Shown here one piece after another: positions 45,360 to 56,554 of a DNA stretch of 64,000 nt; position 1 is the first letter of the stretch, and each line of letters starts with the position of its first letter. A program made the translations under genes and the position numbers. The notes beneath the pieces are model-generated. The model had not been told where the DNA came from. It was given only the letters and a program-made list of their open reading frames with translations, and searched no databases. The stretch is from Topomyia yanbarensis. Taxonomy: Eukaryota; Arthropoda; Insecta; Diptera; Culicidae. The stretch spans positions 16,442,843-16,506,842 of the forward strand of contig NC_080671.1 in NCBI RefSeq assembly GCF_030247195.1, in the 5' to 3' direction.

Positions 45360-47220
45360 AAAAGCTTTTTGTCATAATGAGCTTTACGATGGCCCTTATA
45401 TATGAAACAAGCACTTTCTCTCAGACTGTCCCTGGGCTGGTCCGTTGCTTCTGAAAATTTATCAATTCTGATTTTAAGGAATTGATCGCAAAAATAATGT
45501 GTGTTCTGTTTAAGCCATTAGCTAATTTGTAGAAGCTTGAAGTCGTTCCGAGAACACTATCGGAGATGTCGATGCATCTCTACTGGCTCGTATACCGTAC
45601 TATCTGAAGCATAAAAGAAGTTATAAACCGCATCATAGACGATCGTCCTAACTGACAACCTTTCGACACAAGTTTAACGGTACCAACCAGTAACGCGGGT
45701 GACGTCGTGTATACTGTCGAATGCGAATTGACAATTGCCATGGCTTAATTTAATACCTGTAATAAATCATGAAAAGCTTCTTTCAAAGGAATAGTTTTCG
45801 ATAAAATTTTTTAAGAAGTTTTGATAAGTACAATGGGCAAAGTTGTTTGAAACTGGTATGAATAAGCTTTTTGTTTCCCCATGAGTTGGTCGCCGATTTA
45901 TCATACTTTCCGGTTAAGATATCGACGATTTATATAATTCTCAGAACAGTACAAATTTGACATTCAATAATAGTAAATATAAAAGAGAATTCGACTCGTC
46001 AGTGATAAGGTTTGCCATAGGCTGATACAGCTGAACGCATATGGTGCTAGTTCGGGTTCGAGTGATTCTATCGCCTAGGATCCAGCTCGAGGGCCCAAAA
46101 TTAAAAATATTCGGTATCTTTGGTTGATTCTTCGTATTAACAAGTCGGGTTCGAATCGGATTCATCACATTTAAAATTTTATGGGTTCGGTTTTAAAATT
46201 TTTGGGATCAGGTCGGGTTCTGGTTTTACAAAATGTTCATTCTAGGATTAGGGTTTTTTCAATTTTAAAATTCGGGTTTGAGTCGGTTCAAAGGAATTGA
46301 AACCTAATCTTCAGTAAACCGTACCACAGAACCCTTCGTAATCACCCTGATTTATTGCGGACCCATTATGTTTAACATCGATTTTATATGCTATCAATAT
46401 ATTAAATTCAACGCGACACAAAAACGGTTCCATTTCGCAATATCCATTCAGAAAAGATATTCTTCTTCGCGGGCCCCTAGGCGTTCGCCGACCACAGGTT
46501 GAAAATCGTTGCACAATTTTAATAATTGCCATGTACAAATCAGACGGTCTAATTGAACGGGCTGCTGAGGCCGAGAATCCAGTCAATATTTATCCTGTCG
46601 TCTTACCAAGTCACTATAGCTTGATTGTTGTCGTAGGAGGCGATAAACACTGATGTTTCTTACATTTTTTTACGTTTTCTACATTCTATAATTTTAGCAC
46701 ATTGCTGAATTAAATAGGTAAATTAGTTTTTTTTTCGTTCTTCTAGATAGCAGGGTTGATCGATTGTCATTAAATTGTTTTATTCTTGAAATGTCCGGAA
46801 TAAAGACACAAGGAATATTAAATAATAAAAACGTTCACATTCCATTTGATTCAGTTAAACATAAATAAAAATCTCGACGGCCAACTGTCCAAAATTGAAG
46901 ATGCTTTTTTTTGTAAATTGAGAATTTCCGTAATAAATCAAAACACAATATATCTATCATAAATTCACGGCAGCTGGCTTCCCAGAGGAATAAATAGAAG
47001 ATAACATTTACGTGAGTTGTATAGATCGTATCACTTATCAAGGCGAATGTAGATTTGTGTAACTCTTTACCCCTACTTACAAAAACTCCTTCCAGTGACA
47101 AAAGTTATTGACATTTCAAGGTATAGACCAGGGGGGATCCAGAGAAAAAATTCGGGAGGGGTCTGAAATTTTGATTTTGAAATGAACATTGTACAAAATG
47201 TTATACGTCGAAACCTCATA
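45360..47220. other. No recognised gene; GGGTTCGG-type low-complexity patches
   Basis: 45310-45360 and 46040-46290 contain scattered TTCGGGTTCG and GGGTCGGGTTC words. Open frames such as minus 46311-46586 and minus 46835-47101 lack motifs. Confidence 0.3.
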
Positions 47221-47228
47221 TGGCACGT

Positions 47229-47606
47229 TCTTCATTCGACAAATATATTATAACTTTATCAAATGAACGCCTACATCAAAACTTATTACAGATTCAGAAA
47301 GTAGACAAAATTTCACGAAAGACTCAATCAACGTCAACTGTATATACTGTAGGAGAATTGTTTTATGACCGATAATGTAACGTTACAACGCTTGACAAAT
47401 TAGAACTTTCAACGTATTTCAATAAAAGTAAAATCATCAAATTATAGTAGATTCAGTTTATGTTGATTGAATCTTTCGTGAAATTTTGTCTACTTTCCGA
47501 ATTTGTAATTGGTTTTGATGTAGGCGTTCATTTGATAAAGTTATAACATATTTATCGAATGAAGATTCGTCAAATCGTTGTAAACGTCACGAATGAATGT
47601 GTCATA
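47229..47606. mobile_element. Foldback element, ACATTCTTTCG family, copy 2
   Basis: Inverted arms of about 120 bp: ATCAAATGAACGCCTACATC is mirrored by GATGTAGGCGTTCATTTGAT, and TTTCACGAAAGACTCAATCA by TGATTGAATCTTTCGTGAAA. Homologous arms occur at 17383 and 22000. Confidence 0.7.
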
Positions 47607-47619
47607 TAATGAACATTGA

Positions 47620-49830
47620 TGATAGATGGGTATTCCCAGGTTCCATTCGTTGATTCTCTGTGCAATTTTGCTAGTCCTAGACAATCGCGGAGTGGCAACT
47701 ACGAATTGTGCGGTCGTCATACTCATGCTCATTATGTTTGAGGATTTAAAAAAGTAGATCGTGTTAAAAACTATCTATTGTGAAAGCTTGGTCTAATAAA
47801 ATTGCAGTCTCTCGATCGTTCAGGAATAGAATAGACGTGAAACGACTAATGCTCAACTCATTATTCAAATGTCCACAGTGTCCGTAATTTTCCGGATGTC
47901 ATACTAAATTAGAATCGTGTTGACCCCTAAAACCCGATGACAGTGTTTTTCTTGCCGTTCTCAGTGGAGGTGCTTGGTCGCTAGTTGATATGCAAAGTAA
48001 ATCGCAAAAGAACAATTCCCACGCACACACTGCATGCTCGCACGGCAAATGAGACACTACACACGGGGTTGGGATTCCGGACGACGACTATACATACTCC
48101 TAAAGGCGCCGTGGGAAACAGACGAACGAACCGGCAGCCTATGCTTCTAAATTTATGTAAACCATACATCAACTCGTATGCATAAATTTAGCGAGCGTGC
48201 GCCACGACGTTTCCGAGCATTCCTTTTGTACATTTGTCTGTATACCTAACATCACCCACCCTCACTAATCAGCAGGTAGAGGAACCGAATAGTACGTGAA
48301 TAGCGCTCGCAGTTTTCCGTCCTTTGAACATTTTCACCTAGGGGTTCGCCGAATCACAGAAAGTGTGATCGCTTGCATACCAAGAGGCCGAATGTCTGTG
48401 TGTTTGGGTCAAATAATAGTGGAGCAAGGTCAGCTGGGTTCGGTTCATTTTCCAATCCGTTCCGCTCTACTCAGACACTCAGTTCACTCAGTTGAAAAAT
48501 CGAGAGTGAATGTCTCTCAATTCCGAATTGCATTTTTCTCATCCTATCTCTCTATTTCTCTCCGTCTGTTGCCATATCGCCACAAATTGTTGACTTTTCC
48601 TCTATAATCGAAATGACTTTTTCCGCTAGACGTTTTTTTCGTATGGCTAGAAATAAACACTACATACTTCCATCGTCGCACTTAGCCTAGATATTGCAAT
48701 TTGTTTTAGTTTTTTTCTTTCTCGCTGTCCCGAGCGACGGCGCGTCAAGGGCACATCGCCAAGCTGCTTTTTGCCACAAGTGAAAGGGAAGCCATTCGAC
48801 GTTTGAGAAATGAGCCCGTAATTTTTCCTTTTCACTTCAAGGGTTCTTAGCGCGCCAACAGCAGCATAGGTATAGACCGACGCTGAGTAGAGTAGTTGGG
48901 AGGGCTGGCACGGTAAACACTCTCTGCATTGGTGAATGGGGTATTTTTCGTCATATCGAAGAGGTAAACGTTTTGCGGGTATTTTCAACTTAATTCGAGG
49001 GCTTTCCATGCACCATATGTGCCTTTGATGGAATCTGTTTGCATTGATCCTGGGGAATATAAGTTTTAAATTTTTTACTTCATCCTTTTAGTAGCTAGCT
49101 GCTTCAACGGATCTCTAAACTAACCTCAATTTTGCAAACTTTTAGATATATCATTTGATGTCATTCGTTTCCTAGCAATGACCTCAGCTAACCGGATTTT
49201 GGATCAAGAAAATATCAAAAAAGACAGTTGCCGTTGGTTTTCTCATGAGTGTGAAAACGCTTTAGAAATCAACGCTTTATATTGTAATCCACCCACTCCA
49301 GAGTATGAGACATAAGACGGCACAGCTGCCACACGCATTCCGACGTATCCGAAATCTGAAAATAACGTACTACATACCGAGAAAAGGAACACGAAAAAAT
49401 AAAACAAAACACCGGAGGGGACATCGAGTTCAAACACACATAGCACCTGCACCTGCCAGTGTGGAACTTAAGCGAAGTGGTGATGGGTCCACATTGGTCG
49501 CTCTTAGAAAAAAATATGTCACGAATCGCTCAATACAGTTCTAGAATATTTTAATTTTGTTTGTTGTTGTTCTAGTACTAGCTCTGCCCTATACGCTAAG
49601 AACCAACTACAAAATTTGTCTAAACAGAAAATCAAAATTCCGAAAAGAAATGCCTCTGCATTTTTTATTGGTCTCGTACGCTGTACTGTTGATTCACTTT
49701 TTTCTAATAGGTAAGAAGTCAGTATTGTCATGCTAAAGGGTAAATTGGTACTTGGTAGTCAACGTGATTTACCTGAAATCGACTGAAACGAAAGTTTATG
49801 ACGAATTCAGGAGGCGTCTACTAACCAACA
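47620..49830. other. No recognised gene; possible promoter-like segment near 48.4-48.6 kb
   Basis: Clustered TCAGT words (TCAGACACTCAGTTCACTCAGTTG at about 48472-48495) resemble arthropod initiators but have no recognised downstream exon. The 120-codon minus-strand frame at 49009-48647 begins with a true ATG and is moderately basic at its end (TRRRSGQRERKKLKQ). I cannot assign it. Confidence 0.25.
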
Positions 49831-49835
49831 GGTAG

Positions 49836-50126
49836 GGGATCATCCATAAATGACGTAGCATTATATGGGGGAGGGGGGAGTTTTGTATTTTGTGATGCTG
49901 TATGACGACAGGGAGGTAGGGGGTCATGTCATGCTACGTAGCTAAAGGGGAATAACTAACATCGTTTTTTATATTTAAAAAAAAATGCGTGGACAAGGGG
50001 GGGGGGGAGAATTACCGTCAAGCTACGTAATTACCAGGGGGTATTTAGAGGTTTGTGACGAAATGCTACGATGGAGGAGGGGGGTATTAAAAATCACTCA
50101 AAAAATGCTACGTAATTTATGGATCG
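49836..50126. mobile_element. MITE with GGGATCATCCATAAA ends, TAG target duplication
   Basis: The ends GGATCATCCATAAATGACG and CGTAATTTATGGATC are inverse apart from small changes. TAG lies at both borders (49833-49835 and 50127-50129). The inside holds G-rich runs and repeated GCTACGTA words. It is related in layout to the element at 57658-57913. Confidence 0.75.
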
Positions 50127-50344
50127 TAGTGTACTTTTTCCAATATTATTTCTATAGACTTTGACGGTCATATAACTGCAAGTTTCCCACACATTATTCA
50201 TGTTCAGAGTTATGTCATCTCTTAGTAAATAACTTCCTTTATTGATGTTCTTAATTATTTTTTCTTCTTCGATCAAGCGTGGTTGTAGGAATTTGAAAGA
50301 GAATATTATAAATTATAAATAAATAAATCACATTAGTACATCAA

Positions 50345-50477
50345 CTATAAGCGTGTCGGTGACCAGGTAGTTGGATCATGCTTCGAGAAGAGGCCCTCAA
50401 ATATTATCTTCAGCTTGCCCGGGTACATTCTTGCTGGCATCGACAGGCCTTTCATTTTCGCCATCACGACTCAGTAT
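50345..50477 (-). pseudogene. R1/LOA-type LINE ORF2, downstream piece
   Basis: The minus strand reads VVMAKMKGLSMPARMYPGKL, then IIFEGLFSKHDPTTW. This is the linker between endonuclease and reverse transcriptase in R1/LOA-group elements. It continues the relic at 52219-54150 across the foldback insertion. A TGA replaces the Arg expected before VVMAK. Confidence 0.7.
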
Positions 50478-52218
50478 TAGGGTGTCCCAAAATGACATCA
50501 TGTTGAAAAAGTCATCGGACTCACTTCTTAAATGAAAGGTTAGGGTATTTGGAGCACTTTCTTCTTCGGAGTGAATTTGCTAAAATGCTCCCTACTGGTG
50601 GCGAATTTTGATTTTTTGAAAAATGGGCCGATTTTGGGTAAAATTTCAAATGCATGCCTCTTGAAGTGCTCCTGAACGACCTTCGATTTTTTCAGCATTT
50701 TTTTTATTTTCTGAAGGTCCTAATGGAGAAGTTTGGATAGTTAGTTTGTACAAATTTTGAATTGTAAGAGCAGCAGAGCCATTAAAACTTAGTAAAAAGT
50801 GAAATTTTTGGTGCTTTTCAGTAGTTTTTCTTCAAAACTGGGTATCTACAAAATTTTAAAAGTATAGAAAACACTTTATATAGTTGAGACGAATACAGGG
50901 GCGTAATTTTGATGAAGAAAATGTATAGCTAAGGCCAATGGGGTATGAGTTATTTAGGTTTTTGTTTAATAACCTTTTGACATTTTATGATATTCATCAA
51001 AAATAACACTGTTCTACAAAATAAAAAAAAAAACTTAAGTGTGCTTAGTCCGCGTATTATTTTCGGAAAATAGAAGGAAAATGATGAAAAATGGCGTTTT
51101 TCGCTTGTTTCTATTACACCAGAATCGGTTTTTATGAGCATTTGACGATTTTTTAAAAATTATTTTGTATACTAATAGCAACCTAGTGGGTTTACAATCA
51201 CTAAAATTGAACAAATATGTCGAGTTAATGGCAAGTTATGGCGTATATTTGAAGGCTGAATTGATTGGCGTGTTCACACTTTGTAAATAAGGTCTTATTT
51301 CCAGGTTAGTAACTTTAAAGTGGAGAAAAATGCAAAAGAGTGAGGTGAGTGTCGAAAAAATGATATTTACTGTTTAGATCACATAATTCCGAAATAGTCA
51401 AATTTGGGGCAAAAATCCTCAAAAAAGTTTTACAACAGAATACAGCGCATCTTCTGACACAATTATTTTGTTGAAGATGCCTCCTAGAAGTAATTATGGA
51501 GAATTAACTCTTCAAAAAATAATTAGAGACTTGGCGTTATTAGCAAAGTTATCATTATTTTTATAATTTAAGTTAAAAAAAAAATCATCAGATGCTCATT
51601 AAACCTCGTACTGACATACTAATGACGTACAGAAAACGTAATTTTTCATCATTTTCCTTCTATTTTCCGAAAAACAATGTGTGGTCAAAGCACATTTGAA
51701 CTGATTTACTTTTTGGAACAGCATTATTTTTGATGAATTGCTAAAAATGTCAAAGATTATCTAACAAAAACTTAAATAACTCATACCCCATTAACCGTAG
51801 CTATACACTTTCTTCTCAAAATCACGCCCCTGTATTCGGCTCAACTATATAAAGTATTTTCTATACTTTTAAAATTTTGTAGATTCCCAGTTTTGAAGAA
51901 AAAATACTGAAAAACACCAAAAATTTCACTTTTTACTAAGTTTTAATGGCTCTGCCGCTCTTATAGTTCAAAATTTGTACAAACCAACTATCCAAACTTC
52001 TCCATTTGGATCTCCAGAAAAATAAAAAATGTTGAAAAAAATCTAAGAGAGTTCAGGACCACTTCAAGAGGCATAAATTTGAAATTTTATCCAAAATCGG
52101 CCCATATTTCAAAAAATCAAAATTCACTCGGAAGAAGGAAATGATGCTAACACCCCAACCTTTCATTTAAGAAGTGAGTCCGATGACTTTTAACATGATG
52201 TCATTTTGGGACACCCTA
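50478..52218. mobile_element. 1.74-kb foldback element with 8-bp target duplication
   Basis: The ends TAGGGTGTCCCAAAATGACA and its exact inverse are flanked by CTCAGTAT at 50470-50477 and 52219-52226. The arms are very long, about 700 bp each: for example CTATACATTTTCTTCATC-like sequence near 50915 is mirrored near 51805. An 8-bp duplication points to hAT or P-type transposition. No transposase. It is inserted in a LINE. Confidence 0.85.
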
Positions 52219-53430
52219 CTCAGTATGCGTCCCCCAGGGATTGGCGTCTACTTCCCGGCACAGCTTCTTGTGGCAATCTGGCTTGTTAAGCTTGATCTGC
52301 CGTTTTAAGGCGGCACTAGTTTCCTGAAACGCTGCATTGCGCTCTTTCCTATCTGGCTCCGATATTGTTCTCTAACCCCCCAGAGCTCTGAGACAAGTAG
52401 CGAATAGCGTACTAAGCGTCTCATTCCACCAGTAAGCTGGACGCCGTCAATTGCGTGGTTTCAATTTCCGCGGCATTGTGGCGTCACACTCCTTTACATT
52501 GCTTTTTGTTAGATCAACCGCATCCAAGTTCTCGGTCACGCTGTCCTATCAAAGTGCCTCAATGAAGAAGTCTTTGTTGAAGGCTTTCGTCTTCCACTTT
52601 CGCTAGCCGGCCATCCTTCTCCTTGCTGCAATTGCAACCGTTGGCCGATTTAAATCGCCTGGTGATTTGAATCGCTTGGTGGTCGCTGTGGGTATACTTC
52701 TCGCATACTTTCCAATCTACGTTCGCCGTCACTGAATGGCTATAGAATGTGACGTCGATGAAAGACTTCCTCCCACCTTTCCGACATGTGCTAACGGAGC
52801 CTTCTTTGCGCAATCGAACGTCTAACTTTGCTAGAATTTCCTGCACGATATAGTCTCTTGGTTTGGTTACTCTACTGCCCCTCTCCACATCTCAGGCGTT
52901 GAAGTCATCACCAATGACAACCGGCTTCCAACCGATCAACTGCTCGGTTAACTGCTCCAGCATTAGGCTGAACTGCTCCACTATCCATCTTGGAGCTACG
53001 CACGAAGACATCGTTGATTTTGGAGATCATGAAACCTGCATATGAACGTTCTACCACTTCTTGGATTGAGAATCTGTCCATAACTTGAATCGCAGCAATT
53101 CCCGTTCTAGCAGCAACCCAGTTACAGTTATCAGGGGGAACTGATGCAGCTCTGCAGTCAAAGCTGTGTCACACACAGTTTCTGTCGCAAACAAGCACAA
53201 CAGTAGCTGTACGGTGTCACAGTGATCCAGATTGCTCTGGGTTATCTCCATTACCGTTGGTCTGCAGCCGCCCATTTGTGGTGGCTCTCAATGGGTATCT
53301 CGACCATCACCGTCTCCGGGCTTAAGGCTTTAACTTCTGACTTTTACCTCAGTGATTTGGTAATAGTCTCCTGTATAGTCGAGCTGTTAATCGTGAGATC
53401 CTCTTTCAACTCGAAGAACATCTAACCTTT
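52219..53430 (-). pseudogene. R1/LOA-type LINE ORF2 endonuclease
   Basis: The minus strand reads QSNLDHCDTVQLLL and TVCDTALTAE (endonuclease N-terminus, 53260-53180), then KPVVIGDDFNA at about 52920-52890 (the GDFN catalytic motif), then KLDVRLRKEGSVSTC, SFIDVTFYS and YTHSDHQAI (C-terminal SDH motif), then a linker. Stops and frameshifts are frequent. Continues at 50345-50477 beyond the foldback element. Confidence 0.8.
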
Positions 53431-53469
53431 TAAAGTACGTCTTGTGCTTACTACGTTTTCCCGCAAATC

Positions 53470-54150
53470 CATCAGCTGCTCTTTGACCTTCTTGGAGAGC
53501 GCTGCATGGCTTCTTCCTTTGGCGTCTTCTGACGAGCCGTAGGTTTTCCTTTCATCTTCTGCTCCCCTTTTCGCTCTTCCTTCCGCTTTTGCTGTTTATC
53601 GTGTTCCTCCAACCTACAACGGTACTTATAACGGTAGCCTTCTCCCTGTTGAGTGGCGTCCTTCCCTTCGGTTGTGAGAGCGTCCTCGCGCGTATGCCTC
53701 TTGGGACTGCCTGGTCTTCCGTCTGCTAGCAAGGTTCATGCTTTCTTTGGAGTCGCGCTAAGCGGAATCAGTTGCAGTAACATACTCTTTCACGGCAGAC
53801 ATTTGAGCGCCTTTCGAACTCTGAGAACCATTTTCTTAATGTCCTTATGGGCATTGTTTTTTGCATCCATAAACTCGTGAAGCTTATCCACCAAGCACTT
53901 CGCTGTCACTACTACCGGCTTCTGTGGAGTATTGGGTGACCCCTTTATGTTCTGGTTATTGCTGTTGTGGCTGTTTTTTTCTCCTCCTGCTTTTGCTGAA
54001 TAACTTCAAATACTCGGGGTGGTGACCTCACCAAACCACTGAATATGTGTGGGTGATTGGCTCTTTCTCCATTTTGTTGGGTCTCAATACCGGCTCACTA
54101 TCTTCACTTTTGTACGTAAACGCCTCCTTTGGTTATCTACGTAGACGGGG
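53470..54150 (-). pseudogene. R1/LOA-type LINE ORF1 (gag-like)
   Basis: The minus strand reads PVVVTAKCLVDKLHEFMDA, then KDIKKMVLRVRKALK, then a long Lys/Glu/Gln-rich stretch (EEHDKQQKRKEERKGEQ) and ends in RRSKSS. This is the coiled, basic ORF1 that precedes the endonuclease frame. The start lies near 54150, where DD37E sequence begins, so the 5' end is probably lost. Confidence 0.65.
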
Positions 54151-54159
54151 ATGCCATGC

Positions 54160-55390
54160 TAGGGTTGACACTAAAGGGCGAACACGAAATTATTGCGACA
54201 CATTCAACAGGGCATAACTTTTTTACCATTGGGTAAAAATCAACCAAATTTTGCACACTTTCTCATTGATGTGTATTGTTTACATGCTGTCAAACTCGAA
54301 GTCGTGTTTTTCGATTCAACGAAAATGGAGGTGAACCAACGCGAGTCGAGAGAAAAAATTCTTTTCAAACACCTGGAATTTCCTGACCTGTCGCACCGGA
54401 AAAATGTTGAACATTCACCATTCAACCGTCTCCAGAGTGTTGAAGCGGTTCCAGGAGCGGTTGACGTTGGACCACGGCAAAGGAGCTGGAAGAAACCCGG
54501 GACCGGAGAACAAAAAGACGGAGGGAAAGGTGAAGCGGATGATTAAAGCAAATCCCAGCCGTGATTTGGCTAAAAAGATCGGCGTGTCGCAGAGCTACGT
54601 CCAGAATGCAAAGAAGAGAGCTAGACTACATACATACAAGGTACATAACTTCCCAAACCGCGATGAGCGGCAGCAATCGACGGCTAAAACTCGCGCACGG
54701 AAGCTCTACGAGAAGATGCTAACAAAATATGGCTGCTGTGTGATGGCGTATATAAAAGCCGATTTTAAGCAAATTCCGGGGTTGGAGTTTTTCACCGGCA
54801 AGAGCAAGTTCTATGTGGACGACAAATTTAAGAAGAAGAAAATGTCGAAGTTCGCCTCCAAATATCTCATTTGGCAGGCCATCTGCTCTTGCGGACTGAG
54901 GAGTGAGCCTTTCGTAACAAAGGGCACAGTAAATGGCGAGATCTACAAATCTGAGTGCCTCGAGAAGCGCCTTTTGCCGTTCTTGCAGCAGCACGACGAA
55001 GCTCCGCTATTTTGGCCAGATTTGGCATCATGCCACTATTCTAAAAGTGTCCTGGAGTGGTATGAGGCCAATTCTGTCCATTTTGTTCAAAAGGACATGA
55101 ATCCGCCAAACTGTCCGGAGCTGCGCCCGGTGGAGCAGTACTGGGCAATGATGAAGCGGGAACTTCGGAAGAGCAAGAAGACAGTCAAAGACGAGAAGGA
55201 CATGTTAAGAAAATGGAAAAAAAAACTGAGAAACTGGTACCGGATGACACTGTAAAGACTTTGATGGAGGGTATCAAGCGAAAATGCGTTCAATTTTACA
55301 CTCAAGGCTCCATCGATTAACTTTTCTTTTGATTTTTGAAGTAAATATATGTATAAAACTACCCTAAAATTTTGGTTTGCTGTTACTCCG
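54160..55390 (+). mobile_element. DD37E mariner-like transposon
   Basis: Starts near GGGTTGACACTAAAGGGCG, followed by an AT-rich leader, the transposase pseudogene and a short 3' tail. I could not find the inverse of the left end after the coding region; unrelated sequence appears to begin near 55390, so the right end is probably truncated. It abuts the 5' end of the R1/LOA-type ORF1. Confidence 0.65.
54327..55318 (+). pseudogene. DD37E (ITmD37E-type) transposase, two frameshifts
   Basis: The N-terminus starts at ATG 54327 (EVNQRESREKILF) and shifts frame near 54400 into MLNIHHSTVSRVLKRFQER, the helix-turn-helix. That frame runs to 55255. Catalytic motifs are WPDLASCH and LRPVEQYW; 37 residues separate the Asp and Glu, which defines DD37E. 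The first catalytic Asp is gone: the sequence reads CCVMAYIKADF where the family has a DDET segment after VM. A length change in the A-run at about 55217 prevents translation of the natural C-terminus (VKTLMEGIKRKCVQFYTQ) ending at TAA 55318. Confidence 0.85.
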
Positions 55391-55394
55391 GTTA

Positions 55395-56390
55395 GGTTAG
55401 GTTGATTTAATTGCTTAGATCGTTGATTACTAAAATAGTAGGAGAAGCGGCAGAGACTCGCTTCGTTGGAGCTACTTTCGGAATCCTGGCTTTATATGAA
55501 GGTTCAGAGTCCAACGATGCCCAAACCTCTTCATATCCTAAGAAAACTCCCCAACTCGCAGTACGTCCGGGAGGCTCGTGAGCTCTTGTCCTTGCTATCG
55601 GTACTCGAATATTTTTTTTCAAAAAAATCGAGAAACGCTTCAAAGTGAAATTGTATTCTCAAACTGATGACCTCATTATTAAATGATTGATTTGTTCTAA
55701 TGAAAAAAGCATGTTTGTTGCTTTCAATTACTTCGGAGTGACATGTCTTATTTCAGTAGAAGATATTTTTCTTTTATTTTGAGATCTTGGCCAATTTCAA
55801 ATCAATAATTGCTAACCGGTGCAACTTTCGACGACTTAACCTTATTTCGATGTTGGGGTCAATATGACACCAAATAAACTTTAAAAATGCGATAACCTTT
55901 TAAGTTTTGCACTTGAAAGTTTGAAATTTCTCGACTACTCTTAATTCATGAAGAGCAACCATTTTCAATAGAGTTCAAAATTTTCCGACATGGGTAGTAC
56001 AAAAAAAGTTACGAATAAGGTGTTAGCGGGTCATATTGACCCCGATTTCGAACTTAGTTTGAATACTCATTTTCAGTCAAATCTATAAGAACTTGTACCC
56101 AAATTGTTAGTTTGAGTTTCAATTTTCAGTTTCTGATAAATATTACCGTTTGTGACCAGGTTGGCCAGCGGGAATCGGTGCCGAATGGGGCCATGTTTGG
56201 CATGCATAGATGTATACAGAACCGTCCTTATAAATCTCAGGTTTATTAACAGAATACTAATTGCTCATAATACCGAACAAGCGACAATGTGGTCAATCAA
56301 TAAAAACGATCTTAAAGTTTTGTAATATTCTTGAAAGCTTATTTAATATCGCATCTAAAATGATATTGACATTCTGATTCAAATACTGAC
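55395..56390. other. Gene-free stretch, nothing recognised
   Basis: The minus-strand frame at 55407-55643 is the longest and lacks motifs. GGTCATATTGACCCCGAT and a GGGGTCAATATGAC block (55855-55868 and 56029-56045) form a short inverted pair about 170 bp apart. Confidence 0.35.
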
Positions 56391-56554
56391 CATGGATTCT
56401 ACGTGAAAATCATCCGGAAAATCCGGAACATCCGTAAAACTGGCTAATCCGTGAATCTACTTCTAGAATTCTGCAGTTTTTTTTCGAAAACATTTGTTCA
56501 CGTTGCATTGGCATAAACTCGTAGTGAAAAAGCCTATTGATCATATAATGACCA

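Noticed and set aside
48647..49009. 120-codon minus-strand frame with a real ATG
   Set aside because: Protein-like composition but no recognisable family, splice sites or repeat context; left unassigned.
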